The notes under the pieces are model-generated. The model saw nothing but the letters and a program-made list of their open reading frames with translations, was not told where the DNA came from and ran no database searches. Both the position numbers and the translations under genes were made by a program. Below, in pieces: positions 30,105-41,593 of a DNA stretch of 64,000 bases. The DNA is from Lysobacter solisilvae (GTDB taxonomy: Bacteria; Pseudomonadota; Gammaproteobacteria; Xanthomonadales; Xanthomonadaceae). Location of the stretch: positions 186,001 through 250,000 of the forward strand of contig NZ_CP071518.1 of NCBI RefSeq assembly GCF_016613535.2, given 5' to 3'. Every line of letters begins with the position of its first letter. Positions within the stretch are counted from its first letter, which is position 1.

Positions 30105-30190
30105 GGCGTGGATCCTTGCGGGCTGAGCGAGGTCTGGAGACGGGAAGCGTGGGTGACGCGAGGGGTGTGGCGGGTCCGGACGACGGTCAT
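30101..30190 (-). CDS. 29-codon coupled open frame between murG and murC
   Basis: The frame starts with ATG at 30190, inside the murG stop (ATGA), and ends in a TGA inside the murC start (ATGA). It encodes a basic 29-residue peptide, [18 protein letters not shown] then [11 protein letters not shown]. No family is recognised. Its exact double overlap suggests it either carries ribosomes across the gap or is a real small gene; chance is also possible because only about 30 codons need to stay open. Confidence 0.45.
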   Translation of the reverse strand: MTVVRTRHTPRVTHASRLQTSLSPQGSTP

Positions 30191-31272
30191 CGCGCCTCCT
30201 CCATCACGATGTCGGCGACCGACTGCGCGGCGTCCGGCTTGGCCAGCGCGCGGGCCGCGAGCGCCATGGGCAGCAGCAGGTGGCGGTCGGCGAGTATTTC
30301 CAGCGTGGCCGACAGGCGCTGGGCCAGATCGTCGCCCTGCGGCAGCAGCTGCGCCGCGCCGCGGTCGACGAGGAACTGCGCGTTCTTGGTCTGGTGGTCG
30401 TCCACCGCCTGCGGGAAGGGCACCAGTACGCTGCCCACGCCCACGGCGCACAGTTCCGCCAGCGTCAGCGCGCCGGAGCGGCACACCACGATGTCGGCCC
30501 AGGCATAGGCGGCGGCCATGTCGGCGATGAAGGGCTCGATCGAGGCCTCGACGCCGGCCTGCGAGTAGGCCTGCAGGGCATCGGCGCGCAGCTTCTCGCC
30601 GCACTGGTGCCTCACTTCGAATGCATGCGCGGCCCGCAGGCTCGCCAGCGCCTTGGGCACCGCCGCATTGAGCGCGCGCGCGCCCTGGCTGCCGCCGAGC
30701 ACGAGCAGGCGCAACGGTCCCTGGCGCTGCGCGAAGCGCTGCACCGGCTCGGCGATCGCCGCGATCTCGGCGCGGACGGGATTGCCCACCACTTCCTCGC
30801 CCGGGAAGGTCTGCGGGAACCCCGTCAGCACGCGGCGCGCCAAGCGCGCCAGCACGCGATTGGTCAGGCCCGGCGCGCGGTTCTGTTCGTGCACGATCAG
30901 CGGCACGCCTTCAAGCCGCGCGGCCAGGCCACCGGGACCGGCGGCGAAGCCACCAAAGCTCACCACGGCGCGCGGCTGGCGATGGCGGATGGCGAAGCGC
31001 GCGGCGCGCACCGCCTGGATCAGCTTCATCGGCGCGGCCACCAGCGCTGCCATGCCCTTTCCGCGCACGCCGCTGATGGCGATGGTGTCGATGCGGATGC
31101 CGTGCTGTGGCACCAGGCGCGTTTCCATGCCACCCGCGCTGCCCAGCCATGCCACCGGCACGTCGCGGTCGCGCAGCGCCTTGGCCACCGCGAGCCCGGG
31201 AAAGATGTGCCCACCGGTGCCGCCCGCCAGGATCAGCACGGGACGCTCTTCGCCTGGCGCATAGACGCTCAT
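30187..31272 (-). CDS. murG: UDP-GlcNAc:lipid I N-acetylglucosaminyltransferase
   Basis: Peripheral membrane glycosyltransferase that turns lipid I into lipid II. The 361 residues include the G loops [20 protein letters not shown] and [16 protein letters not shown], then [16 protein letters not shown] and the C-terminal sugar-nucleotide site [10 protein letters not shown] and [27 protein letters not shown] at 31272 overlaps the ftsW stop by 4 nt. Confidence 0.97.
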   Translation of the reverse strand: MSVYAPGEERPVLILAGGTGGHIFPGLAVAKALRDRDVPVAWLGSAGGMETRLVPQHGIRIDTIAISGVRGKGMAALVAAPMKLIQAVRAARFAIRHRQPRAVVSFGGFAAGPGGLAARLEGVPLIVHEQNRAPGLTNRVLARLARRVLTGFPQTFPGEEVVGNPVRAEIAAIAEPVQRFAQRQGPLRLLVLGGSQGARALNAAVPKALASLRAAHAFEVRHQCGEKLRADALQAYSQAGVEASIEPFIADMAAAYAWADIVVCRSGALTLAELCAVGVGSVLVPFPQAVDDHQTKNAQFLVDRGAAQLLPQGDDLAQRLSATLEILADRHLLLPMALAARALAKPDAAQSVADIVMEEAR

Positions 31273-32573
31273 GCGGTCCTCCCGAACACCGGTTCCACGC
31301 GCTGGCGCAACCGGCTGGTGCCCCGGCCTTCGCCGGCGGCCTTGCTGGTGACCACCGGCAGGGGCTGCGACGCCGCGGGCACGCCCGTGGACACCTGCTG
31401 CGCTTCGCCGCGCAGACGCGCGACCTGGCGCTGCGCGCGATCGAGCTCGTAGGACACGCGCAGCAGCAGGCCCAGCGCCATGCTGGTCATCAGCACGCTG
31501 GAACCACCCGAGGAAATCAGCGGCAGGGTCAGGCCCTTGGTCGGCAGCAGGCCCAGGTTGACGCCGATGGAGACGAAGCTCTGCAGCGACATCCACAACG
31601 CGATGCCGAAGGCGCAGTAGCCGGCGAAGTGGCGCCGCATCTCCACGCACTGCAGTCCGATCCAGAACGCGCGGCCGGCCAGCGCCACGTACAGGCCGAT
31701 CACCAGGCAGACGCCGACGAAACCCAGTTCCTCGGCGATCACGGCCATGATGAAGTCGGTATGCGCTTCAGGCAGGTAGGACAGCTTCTGCACCGAGGCG
31801 CCCAGGCCCACGCCCGTCCATTCACCGCGGCCGACTGCCATCAGTGCGTTGGTGAGCTGGTAGCCCGTGTTGAACGGGTCGGCCCACGGATTGCGGAAGG
31901 AGGTCAGGCGCGCGACGCGGTACGGCTCGGCGATGGCGATGACGGCCAGCAGCGGCAGCAGCACCAGCACTGGACCGAACATGCGCGGCATGTTGACGCC
32001 ACCCAGCACCAGCATGCCGGCGGCGACGGCCAGGATCAGGGACGAGGATCCGAAGTCGGGCTGCAGCAGCAGCAGTCCGACCATGGCCACCGCCACGCCG
32101 ATCGGCTTGAGCATCGCCGACCACGTCGCGGCCAGGTCCTCGCTGAAGCGCTTGAGGTAGCTGGCCAGCCAGACGATGAAGAGCAGCTTGACCGCTTCGA
32201 CGGCCTGGAAGTTGGAAATGCCCAGGTTGAGCCAGCGACGCGCGCCGTTGACGCTCTTGCCGACGCCCGGGACGAACACCAGCAGCAGCAGGACGAAGCA
32301 GGCCAGCAGCAGCCACTGGCTGCGCTGTTCGATCGCCTTGAGCTCGGTGCGCATCATCCACGCGGCCAGGCCCACGCCGGCGGCGAGGAAGACGATGTGG
32401 CGGGTCAGGAAGTAGAACGGTCCGACGTCCAGGCCTTCGGCGATCGCGATCGAACTGGAGCCCACCATCACCACGCCCACGCAGGCCAGCGTGCACGTCA
32501 CCGCGAGCAGCCACGGATCAAACCGGCCGCCGAGGGCGTCGAGTCGGGTGGCTTGGCGCGCGGAGTCGGTCAT
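31269..32573 (-). CDS. ftsW: Septal peptidoglycan polymerase FtsW (SEDS)
   Basis: Ten-helix SEDS glycosyltransferase that works with FtsI at the septum. The 434-residue protein shows [25 protein letters not shown], and the late motif [21 protein letters not shown]. Both tails are cytoplasmic and basic; the C-terminal 55 residues are long and Ser/Arg-rich. ATG at 32573 shares one base with the mraY stop. In E. coli murD lies between mraY and ftsW; here there is no room for it. Confidence 0.97.
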   Translation of the reverse strand: MTDSARQATRLDALGGRFDPWLLAVTCTLACVGVVMVGSSSIAIAEGLDVGPFYFLTRHIVFLAAGVGLAAWMMRTELKAIEQRSQWLLLACFVLLLLVFVPGVGKSVNGARRWLNLGISNFQAVEAVKLLFIVWLASYLKRFSEDLAATWSAMLKPIGVAVAMVGLLLLQPDFGSSSLILAVAAGMLVLGGVNMPRMFGPVLVLLPLLAVIAIAEPYRVARLTSFRNPWADPFNTGYQLTNALMAVGRGEWTGVGLGASVQKLSYLPEAHTDFIMAVIAEELGFVGVCLVIGLYVALAGRAFWIGLQCVEMRRHFAGYCAFGIALWMSLQSFVSIGVNLGLLPTKGLTLPLISSGGSSVLMTSMALGLLLRVSYELDRAQRQVARLRGEAQQVSTGVPAASQPLPVVTSKAAGEGRGTSRLRQRVEPVFGRTA

Positions 32574-33658
32574 CAACGCACCTTCAGCGTGGCCAGGCCG
32601 ACCAGGACGAGGATCACCGAGATGATCCAGAAGCGCACGATCACGCGCGGCTCCGGCCAGCCCTTCAGCTCGAAGTGGTGGTGGATCGGCGCCATGCGGA
32701 ACACACGCTTGCCGGTGAGCTTGAACGAGGCGACCTGGATCATCACCGAGAGCGTCTCGATCACGAACACGCCGCCCATGATCACCAGCACCAGCTCCTG
32801 GCGCACGATCACCGCCACGCAGCCCAGCACGGCGCCCAGCGCCAGCGCGCCGATGTCGCCCATGAACACCATGGCCGGATAGGTGTTGAACCACAGGAAG
32901 CCCAGGCCCGCGCCGGCGATGGCCGCGCAGATGATCACCAGTTCGCCCGCGCCCTTCACCTGCGGGATCTGCAGGTATTCGGAGAACACCGCGTTGCCGG
33001 ACGCGTAGGCGAACACGCCCAGCGCGCAGGCGACCAGCACGGTCGGCATGATCGCCAGCCCGTCCAGCCCGTCGGTGAGGTTGACCGCGTTGGAGAAGCC
33101 GACGATCCACAGGTAGGCGATCGCCACGAAGCTGATCGACACCAGCGGCAGCGCCACGGCCTTGAAGAAGGGGATATAGAACGTCGTCGCCGCCGGCACG
33201 TCGGCGGTGTAGTAGAGGAACAAACCCGCGCCCAGTCCGAACAGCGACTGCAGCAGGTATTTCCAGCGCGACTTCATGCCGTTGGGATCGCGCTTGACGA
33301 TCTTGATCCAGTCGTCCCACCAGCCGATCCAGCCGAAGGCCACCATCACCGCCAGCACCAGCCAGACGTAGCGGTTGCGCAGGTCGCCCCACAGCAGCAC
33401 CGAGGCCAGGACCGTGAGCAGGATCAGCGCGCCGCCCATGGTCGGCGTGCCGGCCTTGGAGAAGTGCGACTGCGGGCCGTCCTTGCGGATCGGCTGGCCA
33501 CCCTTGAGCTGGGCCAGGCGCCGGATCACCGCCGGGCCCCACCACAGCGACAGCCCCAACGCCGTCAGCGCGGCCAGGATGCCGCGGAAGGTGAGATAGC
33601 CGAACAGGCCGAAGAGGCTTTGCAGCTGTTCGAGCCAGCGGAAGAGTTCAAGCAGCAT
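32573..33658 (-). CDS. mraY: Phospho-N-acetylmuramoyl-pentapeptide transferase
   Basis: Membrane enzyme that makes lipid I from UDP-MurNAc-pentapeptide and undecaprenyl phosphate. The 361 residues contain the Asp-rich signatures [14 protein letters not shown] and [15 protein letters not shown], and the His-rich cytoplasmic loop [15 protein letters not shown]. Around ten membrane helices. Its start overlaps the end of murF by 11 nt. Confidence 0.97.
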   Translation of the reverse strand: MLLELFRWLEQLQSLFGLFGYLTFRGILAALTALGLSLWWGPAVIRRLAQLKGGQPIRKDGPQSHFSKAGTPTMGGALILLTVLASVLLWGDLRNRYVWLVLAVMVAFGWIGWWDDWIKIVKRDPNGMKSRWKYLLQSLFGLGAGLFLYYTADVPAATTFYIPFFKAVALPLVSISFVAIAYLWIVGFSNAVNLTDGLDGLAIMPTVLVACALGVFAYASGNAVFSEYLQIPQVKGAGELVIICAAIAGAGLGFLWFNTYPAMVFMGDIGALALGAVLGCVAVIVRQELVLVIMGGVFVIETLSVMIQVASFKLTGKRVFRMAPIHHHFELKGWPEPRVIVRFWIISVILVLVGLATLKVR

Positions 33659-35021
33659 CGGTGGTCCCTTCTTTGGTGAGCACCGCTTTCACGATCCTGT
33701 CCATCGCGCTGCCGCGCGAACCTTTCACCAGCACGCGCGTGCCCGGCCCCATCTGCGCCAGCAGCGCCTCGGCGAGGGCCTCGTGGCTGTCGAAGGACCG
33801 ACCACCCTCGCCAAACGCCCGCGCCGCCGCGGTGCTGAGCGGGCCTAGCGCGTACAGCCGGCGGATCCCCGCCGACTTCGCCCGCCGGCCCATCTCTTCG
33901 TGCATCTGCTGCGCATCCAGGCCCAGTTCGCGCATGTCGCCCAGCACCAGCCAGCCCTCGCCCGCTCCGGGCTGGGCCAGGGTGTCGATGGCGGCGGCCA
34001 GCGAGCCGGGATTGGCGTTGTAGCTGTCGTCGATCAGGACCGCGCCGCTGCGCAACTGGTGCGGAATCAGGCGGCCGGCGACGGGCAGCGCCGCGTTGAG
34101 GCCTTCGGCGATCGTCGGCAGGCCGATGCCCAGGCCCAGCGCGATCGACGCTGCGGCCAGCGCGTTGCCGACGTTGTGGCGGCCCGGCATGGCCAGTTCG
34201 ATGGCGGCCTCGCCCTGCGGCGTGACCAGGATGAAGCGAGACCCGGACGCAGTGGGTACCAGCTCGCGCGCGGTCACGTCGCTGCTGGCTTCCAGGCCGA
34301 ACCGGATCAGGCGATGGCCATGCGAGCGCTCGGCGAAGAAGGGAGCGAAGGCCTCGTCGGCGTTGATTACCGCCACGCCGTCTTCGAGCAGCGCGTCGTA
34401 GATCGCGCCCTTGGTGTCGGCCACGCCCAGCAGGCTGCCCATGCGCTCCAGATGCGCCGGGGCGATGTTGTTGACCAGCGCGACATCGGGTCGCGCGATC
34501 GCGGTGAGGTAGGCGATGTCGCCCGGCTTGCCCGCGCCCATCTCGTAGACCGCGAACTGGGCGTCTTCAGGCGCATCCAGCACGGCCAGCGGCAGGCCGA
34601 TCTCGTTGTTGCGGTTGCCGGGGTTGGCGTAAGCCGAGCCGGCCCGCTGCAGGATCGACAGGACCAGCGTCTTGACGCTGGTCTTGCCGTTGCTGCCGGT
34701 GATGGCGATGACCTTGCCACCGCTGCGGTCACGCTGGACCGCGGCGGCGAAGTCGGCCAGCGCGCGCTCGGTGTCGGCCACCACCAGCTGCGGCAGGTCG
34801 ACGTCGATGCGTCGCGACACCAGCGCCGCCGCGACGCCCCCCGCGCGCCGCCGCGGCCACGTGGTCGTGGCCATCGAAGTTCTCGCCCTTGAGGGCGACG
34901 AACAGGGCGCGCCCGGCGACCGGCAGGACGCGGGTGTCGGTCGCGACGGCGTCGAGGCTGACGTCCTGGCCGTAGACCTGGCCACCGGTCATGCGGGCGA
35001 TCTGGCTGAGCATCATCGGCT

Positions 35022-35025
<4 letters not shown>
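33648..35025 (-). CDS. murF: UDP-MurNAc-tripeptide--D-Ala-D-Ala ligase (one frameshift)
   Basis: Adds D-Ala-D-Ala to the stem peptide. The N-terminus reads [19 protein letters not shown] from ATG 35025, which overlaps the murE stop (ATGA). The body continues in another frame with [31 protein letters not shown] and [16 protein letters not shown]. The break is at the run of six C on the plus strand, 34837-34842: five would restore [22 protein letters not shown]. An intact gene would give about 458 residues, the usual length. Because the enzyme is essential in known bacteria and the indel is in a homopolymer, an error in the sequence is the likely explanation. Confidence 0.94.
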
Positions 35026-36500
<1,475 letters not shown>

Positions 36501-36504
<4 letters not shown>

Positions 36505-38444
36505 CGCAGGCCTCCCTGCACGGGAGCGGGCAACGGAGCGGCGACTGCGCCCGCGGTGGCCGTCGCGGCCGCCGGAGCCAACGGCGCGCTCGCGGCCGAA
36601 GCATCGGGCAGCACCGGGCCATCCTCGCCGCGCAGCTCGCTGGCGTGCTGCGCCTTGGCCTGCGCGGCCATCCAGGTGTCGATGTCGTCGGGCGGGACGT
36701 CCATCAGGCGCAGCGCGCCGTCCATGACGCTCTTGAACACCGGCGCGGACACCAGTCCGCCGAAGTAGCCCTTGGACGGATCGGGATCGTTGACCACGAC
36801 CACCATCGAGAAGCGCGGATTCTTCACCGGCACGACGCCGGCGAAGAAGGACAGATAACGGCGCGTGTAGCCGCCGTTCTCGCTGAACTTGCGCGCGGTG
36901 CCGGTCTTGCCGGCCACGTGGTAGCCCAGGATGGCGGCCTGCGTCGCCGTGCCGCCGGGCTCGGTGACGGTCTGCATCATCCGCATCACGTCCTGCGCCA
37001 CGGCCGGGTCGAGCGCCTGGCGCGACTGCGGCGGCGTGCCCTTGACGAAGGTCGGCGTGATCAGCCGGCCACCGTTGCCCAGCGCCGCATACACGCGGGC
37101 GATCTGCAGCGGCGTGGCCGACAGGCCGTAGCCATAGGACATCGTGCCCTTGGTGGTGCCGCTCCAGCGCGCCGGCGGCGCCAGCACGCCCGAGGATTCG
37201 CCCGGGAATCCGCTGCCCGGCTTGCTGCCGTAGCCGAAGTTCTTCACGAAATCGTAGTAGTACTGGTCGTCCATCCGCGCCACGAGCTTGGCCGCGCCGA
37301 TGTTGGAGCTCTTGGTGATCAGGCCGGTGACGGTCTGCACGCCGTAGTTGTTGTGGTCACGGATGGTGTAGCGGCCCAGCTTCATGTAGCCGGGCGAGAC
37401 GTCGATGCGCGTGTCGGGCGTGACCAGGTGCGCGTTGAGCGCAGCGGCGACGGTGATCGGCTTCATCGTCGAACCCGGCTCGAACACGTCGGTGACCGCG
37501 CGGTTGCGGTGCGCCTCGGCGTTGCCCATGTCCACGGCGTTCGGGTTGAAGCTGGGCAGGTTGACCATGGCCAGCACTTCACCGGTGGCCACGTCCATCA
37601 CCACGGCCGAACCGCTGCTGGCGCCGCTCTTGAGCAGCATGTTGCGCAGTTCGCGATGGGCGAGGAACTGGATGCGCCGGTCGATCGTCAGCGTGAGGTC
37701 CTGCCCCGGCTGCGCGGCGCGGATCAGGTCCACGCTCTCCACGATCCGGCCCTGGCCATCGCGGATCACGCGCTTGGCCCCGGGCTTGCCGGCGAGCACG
37801 TGGTCGAACGACAGCTCCAGGCCTTCCTGGCCGCGGTCGTCGACGTTGGTGAAGCCCAGCACGTGGGCCATCACCTCGCCCTGCGGATAGAAGCGGCGGA
37901 ACTCGCGCTGCGAGAACACCCCGGGGATGTCCAGCGCGAGGATGCGGCGGGCCTGCTCCGGGCTCACGCGGCGCTTGAGGTAGAGGAATTCCTTGGTCGA
38001 GCGCTGGCTGAGCTTGCGCTCGAGCACGTCGGGCGGCACGCCCAGCGCGGTGGCCAGCTGCGGGATGCGCGCCGGATTCTTCAGCAGTTCCTTGGGATTG
38101 CCCCACACCGATTCCACGGGCGTGGAAACCGCCAGCGGTTCGCCATTGCGGTCGGTGATCATGCCGCGCGAGGTGGGGATGGGCAGTTCGCGCAGCGAGC
38201 GCGCCTGGCCCTGCTGCAGGTAGAAGTCGTTGTGGATCACCTGCACGTCGAGCGCGCGCACCACCAGCGCGAGCGAGCACAGGCCCAGCGCGCCGCACAC
38301 GATCATCAGCCGCCGGCGCAGGTCCAGCCCGGTACGACGGCGCACACGACCGGGCCCGGCCACCGGCTTGGCCTGGATGCGCGCGCGCAGCGCATCGGCG
38401 ACGCGCCCGACGAGCTGCTGGCGGTTGCGGTCCTGGCGGCTCAT
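36501..38444 (-). CDS. ftsI: Septal transpeptidase FtsI (PBP3)
   Basis: Class B penicillin-binding protein, 647 residues. One membrane helix ([21 protein letters not shown], about 46-66) is followed by a pedestal domain ([16 protein letters not shown]) and the transpeptidase domain with SxxK in EPGSTMKPI (about 312), SxN in KSSNIG and KTG in [11 protein letters not shown]. The C-terminal 60 residues are Ala/Pro-rich and longer than in E. coli. The gene starts 10 nt after ftsL and overlaps murE by 4 nt. Confidence 0.97.
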
Positions 38445-38454
38445 GGACTGATCC

Positions 38455-38721
38455 TCATGGCCTGATCACCACGGTTTCAGCGCCTTCGGGGAACTTCATG
38501 CCCAGCCGGTCGCGCGCGACCTGGTCGATGCGGTTGCTTTCGGCCCAGGTGGCCTGCTCCAGCTGCAGGCGGCCGAATTCGATGTTCAGCTCGTCGCGCG
38601 CCTTGTCCAGGCGGTTGGTCTGCACGAACAGCTGGCGGTGCTCGTGGCGCGCATGCACGACGGCCAGCGCGGAGACCACGTTGGCCAGGACCAGCACGGT
38701 GAGGAGCAGGCGCCAGGTCAT
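38455..38721 (-). CDS. ftsL: Cell division protein FtsL
   Basis: Small bitopic divisome protein of 88 residues: one N-terminal membrane helix ([20 protein letters not shown]) followed by a periplasmic coiled coil ([20 protein letters not shown]) and a short tail ending [12 protein letters not shown]. It partners FtsB and FtsQ. The start overlaps the rsmH stop by 4 nt. Confidence 0.93.
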   Translation of the reverse strand: MTWRLLLTVLVLANVVSALAVVHARHEHRQLFVQTNRLDKARDELNIEFGRLQLEQATWAESNRIDQVARDRLGMKFPEGAETVVIRP

Positions 38722-39698
38722 GCGCGTGCCTCCAGCTTCTGCGCCACGCGCAGCACGGCGCTGCGCGCGCGCGGATTGGCGTCAGTTTCGCTCGCATCGG
38801 CCTTGCGCGCATCACCGATCGCGGCCAGGGTCGGGGTGAACTCGACGACCACCGGCAGGCGCCGCTGCGCCGGCGGTGGCTTGGCATGGCGATTGATGAA
38901 CTGCTTGACGATGCGGTCTTCCAGCGAATGGAAGCTGATCACCGCCAGCCGGCCGCCGGGCTTGAGCCGGGCCAGCGCCGCGTCCAGGCCGGCCTCCAGG
39001 TCGGCCAGCTCGCGGTTGATGAAGATGCGGATCGCCTGGAAGCTGCGCGTGGCCGGATGGATCTTCTGCTCGCCGCGCGGCACCACCGACGCGATCAGGT
39101 CGGCCAGCTGGGCTGTACGCAGCAGGGGCGTGTCATCACGCCGGGCGACGATGGCCCGCGCGATCCGGCGGCTCATGCGCTCCTCGCCGTAGGTCCACAG
39201 CACGTCGGCGATCGCCCGCTCGTCGGCCTCGGCCAGCCACTGCGCCGCGCTCGGGCCCGCGTCGGGGTCCATGCGCATGTCCAGCGGGCCGTCCTTGCCG
39301 AAGCTGAAGCCGCGTTCGGCCACGTCCAGCTGGGGCGAGGACACGCCCAGGTCGAGCAGGATGCCGTCCAGGCCGCCGGCGGTGGCATCCCAGTCCGCCA
39401 GCTGCGCGAAACTGCCCCGGAAGATCGCGACGCGCGGATCGCCGCCGAACTCGCGTTCGGCCACGGCGATCGCTTCGGGATCCTTGTCCATGAGCAGCAG
39501 CCGGCCTCCGGGACCCAGTTGTTGCAATACGCCGCGCGCGTGACCACCGCGCCCGAACGTGCCATCGAGATAGGTTCCCTCCGCCTTCACCTGCAGGCCT
39601 TCCAGGACCTGCCCGTACATCACCGGCAGATGCACCGGCGACTTCGTGGCGGGAAGGTGGCCGGACGCCTCGTCGCGCCCGCTGCCACCGGCCGTCAC
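38718..39698 (-). CDS. rsmH: 16S rRNA m4C1402 N4-methyltransferase
   Basis: SAM-dependent methyltransferase (MraW) acting on C1402 of 16S rRNA. The 326-residue frame has [13 protein letters not shown], the SAM motif [48 protein letters not shown], and [16 protein letters not shown] at 39698 overlaps the mraZ stop (GTGA), and the first 20 residues are poorly conserved. Together with RsmI, also in this window, it makes both methylations of C1402. Confidence 0.96.
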   Translation of the reverse strand: MTAGGSGRDEASGHLPATKSPVHLPVMYGQVLEGLQVKAEGTYLDGTFGRGGHARGVLQQLGPGGRLLLMDKDPEAIAVAEREFGGDPRVAIFRGSFAQLADWDATAGGLDGILLDLGVSSPQLDVAERGFSFGKDGPLDMRMDPDAGPSAAQWLAEADERAIADVLWTYGEERMSRRIARAIVARRDDTPLLRTAQLADLIASVVPRGEQKIHPATRSFQAIRIFINRELADLEAGLDAALARLKPGGRLAVISFHSLEDRIVKQFINRHAKPPPAQRRLPVVVEFTPTLAAIGDARKADASETDANPRARSAVLRVAQKLEARA

Positions 39699-40141
39699 AG
39701 CTGCAGGTCGAGAAGCTCCTCGCTCAGATCATCGTCAGATACGACCTGACGGATCTGCGCGTGGTGCGCTTGCTCGCTCCACAACTCGAATTTCTCGCCC
39801 ATCCCCAGCAGGACGGCCTTCTTCTCGATCCCCACGGCCGAGCGGTGGCTGGCCGGGATGCTGATGCGGCCATTGCCGTCGAGCTCGACGAATTCCGCCG
39901 CGCCGACCAGCTTGAGCTGCATCGAGCGGTTGACCTTCTTGGCCTTGGGCAGCGCGTTGACCTGGTCGCGTACGCGCTCCCAGACCTGGCGCGGGTAGAT
40001 CCACAGCGACCCGGAATCGAACGGGTTGTAGGTGATGACCAGGCGGTTGCCGCATTCACGCGCGACGAGCTCACGGTGGGCGGTGGGCACCGCCAGCCGG
40101 CCCTTGTCGTCGATCGTGATGGCGCTTTCGCCCTGGAACAT
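39695..40141 (-). CDS. mraZ: Transcriptional regulator MraZ
   Basis: DNA-binding repressor of its own division/cell-wall operon, 148 residues with two SpoVT/AbrB-like modules, each with the DxxGRxxxP pattern: [14 protein letters not shown] and [14 protein letters not shown]. It is the first gene of the dcw cluster. The promoter upstream carries periodic G-rich boxes that fit MraZ binding. ATG at 40141 has no strong ribosome site but is the family start ([14 protein letters not shown]). Confidence 0.96.
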   Translation of the reverse strand: MFQGESAITIDDKGRLAVPTAHRELVARECGNRLVITYNPFDSGSLWIYPRQVWERVRDQVNALPKAKKVNRSMQLKLVGAAEFVELDGNGRISIPASHRSAVGIEKKAVLLGMGEKFELWSEQAHHAQIRQVVSDDDLSEELLDLQL

Positions 40142-40202
40142 GATCCTGCCCGATGGTGGCCGCCTCTCCGGGCGGCTTGTCGCCTCGAGAAAACCACAAA
40201 AA

Positions 40203-40253
40203 ACCCGGTTTTCCCTCGTTTGCCCACCTTAGCACCGCCCACAGGCTTGTCAA
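40203..40253 (-). promoter_or_regulatory. dcw promoter with MraZ boxes
   Basis: On the minus strand, -35 TTGACA (40248-40253) and -10 TAAGGT (40226-40231) are 16 bp apart. MraZ-type boxes follow with 10-bp period: GTGGG (40223-40227), GAGGG (40213-40217) and CGGGT (40203-40207), each separated by 5 nt, plus a further GTGGG at 40238-40242 within the spacer. This matches the known array of short G-rich direct repeats bound by MraZ. Confidence 0.82.
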
Positions 40254-40259
40254 CAGGTT

Positions 40260-40627
40260 TCCGGAGCCAATTTCACTTTGCGCATCAATGGCTTGCGACG
40301 AACTTCAGAGTTTTATTCAAGACTTATCCACTAGCCGTTGTTTCGTCTCATGTTTTGAGACTGAGGCTGACTGGCAGTGGGGATTCGTCCCGGGCCCCCC
40401 AGTCATGCTGCGACGCAGCAAGCGGCCACCGGCACCGCGGCTTTGCCGATCGAGTGCGCAGGCTTCCTCGCCACACCCGAGGGTCGGCACACGGGAATCG
40501 GGACGCCACGGGGCCGGATGGGGCCGGGGGCGCAATTTCCGTCTTGCTGGGAAGATCGCCGACGATCAGCGACGAATCGCCGGGATTGCCCGCCAGACAG
40601 TGGGAGCAGCCCAGGCTTTGAGGAAGG
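40260..40627. other. Gene-free interval between mraZ and rnpB
   Basis: No coding frame is convincing. The mraZ-side part is relatively AT-rich (TTTTATTCAAGACTTATCC, about 40310-40329). One 9-mer TTATCCACT (about 40324) resembles a DnaA box but is alone. No clear terminator for rnpB was found on the minus strand. Confidence 0.4.
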
Positions 40628-40990
40628 TGGCGGAGTCGGCCTGTAAGCCGGGTTCTGTCGTGGACAGCCATTCCTCTAGGCGCCGCGTCACCGCGACGCT
40701 CAAGCAACCTACCCGGAGACACCGCGGGCCGCGGCATTGCCTCCCTATTTGGTCTTGCTCCCGGTGGGGTTTGCCATGCCGGTCCGTTGCCGGACTCGCG
40801 GTGCGCTCTTACCGCACCATTTCACCCTTGCCTGATCTCCGAGGAGCCATCGGCGGTATCTTTCTGTTGCACTTTCCGTCGGCTCGCGCCGCCCAGGCGT
40901 TACCTGGCACCGTGCCCTATGGAGCCCGGACTTTCCTCGGCGCCTTCCCGCGAACGGGAACGCGACGCGACTGTCCAGCCGACTCCGCCG
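40628..40990 (-). ncRNA. rnpB: RNase P RNA, bacterial class A
   Basis: Catalytic RNA that matures tRNA 5' ends. The 5' strand GGCGGAGTCGGC (40978-40989) pairs perfectly with the 3' strand GCCGACTCCGCC (40629-40640) to form P1. Between them, in order, are GAGGAAAGTCCGGGCTCCAT, GGTGCCAGGTAACGCCTGG, GCAACAGAAAG, CAAGGGTGAAATGGTGCGGT, AAGAGCGCACCGC, AGACCAAATAGGGAGGC and GACAGAACCCGGCTTA, all conserved class A core elements. Length is about 363 nt. It lies between rsmI and mraZ, its usual neighbourhood in this group. Confidence 0.96.
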
Positions 40991-41133
40991 ACGCGATTGT
41001 CTCACGGGCGGACGGCGACGCGGCCGCTGGCGCGTGTCGACGCCCGGTCGATGGCCGTACATCCCTCTGCCGGGCCCCTTCGAGCGTCGATCCGGCCTCT
41101 GCCCGTACGAGGCCGGGCAGTTCCGGAAGCTCT

Positions 41134-41499
41134 CCCGGCCTACGTCCGCCTGTGTCCGGCCCGTTCCGGAGTCTCTCCCGACATAGGCCCGCATATGTGC
41201 GGACAGTTCCGAAGACTCTCCCGACATATGCCCGCATATGTGCGGACAGTTCCGAAGACTCTCCCGACATATGCCCGCATATGTCCGCATAGTTCCAAAG
41301 ACTCTCCAGACATACGCCCGCATATGTCCGGACAGTTCCGAAGTCTCTCCGGACATACGCCCGCATATGTCCGGACAGACCCAAAGACTCTCCCGACATA
41401 TGCCCGCATATGTCCCGATATGTGCCGGCATATGTCCGGACAGTTCCAAAGACTCTCCCGACATACGCCCGCATATGTTCCGGCCGCTTCCGGAACGGC
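41134..41499. repeat. 43-bp tandem array upstream of rnpB, about 8 copies
   Basis: Copies begin at 41134 (degenerate), 41177, 41220, 41263, 41306, 41349, 41392 and 41457 (degenerate); the 41392 unit has an extra 22 bp. Each unit carries ACATATGCCCGCATATGT, an 8-bp inverted repeat with a 2-nt spacer, then CGGACAGTTCCGAAGACTCT. Forty-three is not a multiple of three, so this is not a repeat protein. The block fills the interval between rsmI and the rnpB 5' end, both minus strand; unlike CRISPR, repeats abut without unique spacers. The remaining 94 bp up to the rsmI stop show nothing. Confidence 0.9.
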
Positions 41500-41593
41500 T
41501 TGGGGCCATGCACGGCCGTCAGCACAAGCGCTCCAGAACCTCGCGGCAAAGGCCGCGATGCCCCCGCGATTTCCGGCAAGACCGGACCGGTGT

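Noticed and set aside
40310..40335. DnaA box / replication origin next to rnpB
   Set aside because: A single TTATCCACT without other boxes, dnaA or an AT-rich unwinding region is not enough.
41134..41499. CRISPR array
   Set aside because: Units are contiguous 43-bp repeats with no unique spacers, and no cas genes are present.
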